Shown piece by piece: positions 5,779-5,837 of a stretch of DNA of 5,837 nt. Position numbers and translations under genes: made by a program. This stretch comes from Filomicrobium sp. (GTDB taxonomy: Bacteria > Pseudomonadota > Alphaproteobacteria > Rhizobiales > Hyphomicrobiaceae): NCBI GenBank assembly GCA_021775655.1, contig JAJFHK010000505.1, forward strand, positions 1 through 5,837, read 5' to 3'. The first letter of the stretch is position 1. Each line of letters starts with the position of its first letter. Under the pieces are notes generated by a model, which saw only the letters and a program-made list of their open reading frames with translations, was not told the DNA's origin and did not search any database.

Positions 5779-5837
5779 ATGGTCAATGAAATTCTAGCCG
5801 TCATGATGATCGGCGGATTCTTCATCCTCATCATCAC
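5779..5837 (+). CDS. dctM: TRAP transporter large permease DctM, N-terminal 19 codons
   Basis: ATG 5779 opens 6 bases after the dctQ stop and runs off the right edge. The visible residues are MVNEILAVMMIGGFFILII, a hydrophobic first helix like the start of DctM proteins. The position directly after dctQ is the standard dctPQM order. DctM is the main channel subunit, normally 420-450 aa with about 12 helices. Only the first 4% or so is here, so the call rests mostly on context. Confidence 0.8.
   Translation, partial: MVNEILAVMMIGGFFILII

Noticed and set aside
1..5837. CRISPR array, rRNA or tandem repeats
   Set aside because: No regularly spaced direct repeats and no rRNA-like sequence were seen; only a short TG run near 4007-4016.

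Overview
The window looks like a piece of an alphaproteobacterial genome, most likely from a Rhizobium/Mesorhizobium-type member of the Hyphomicrobiales. The evidence is a GC-rich base composition with NNC/NNG codon use, a TRAP transporter with a Tat-exported binding protein, an IS630-family transposase end, and a decayed TIR protein of the kind common in rhizobia. The organism call is inferred from gene style, not from a marker gene.

Left part (1 to about 2020) is a patchwork. It opens with the last 40 codons of an IS630-family transposase running in from the left edge. A convergent minus-strand gene for a small exported protein of unknown function (126 aa) follows, with a clean Rho-independent terminator. 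Its long upstream region (614-988) holds several inverted repeats. Next is a broken minus-strand gene for a TIR-domain membrane protein. It carries two frameshifts and has lost everything after its transmembrane segment. About 500 bases without a recognisable gene follow, containing a strong terminator hairpin.

Right part (about 2224 to the end) is an intact catabolic or uptake locus. A minus-strand gamma-glutamyltransferase-family Ntn-hydrolase (532 aa), whose active-site motifs look more like oxamate amidohydrolase (HpxW-like) than true glutathione-cleaving GGT, is divergent from a plus-strand TRAP operon. That operon encodes a substrate-binding protein (TakP/DctP-like, Tat signal), the small membrane subunit DctQ, and the first 19 codons of the large permease DctM, cut by the window edge.

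The 257-base divergent region is the most informative non-coding stretch. It holds a near-consensus sigma-54 (-24/-12) promoter facing the TRAP operon, an interrupted 11-bp inverted repeat about 75 bp upstream of the predicted transcription start, and a TGTATACA palindrome of the GntR-operator type. Together these suggest an inducible, RpoN-dependent uptake system for a small carboxylate or amide, with the divergent hydrolase possibly processing the imported compound. I see no wholly new system. The best leads are the substrate of the hydrolase/TRAP pair and its sigma-54 control.
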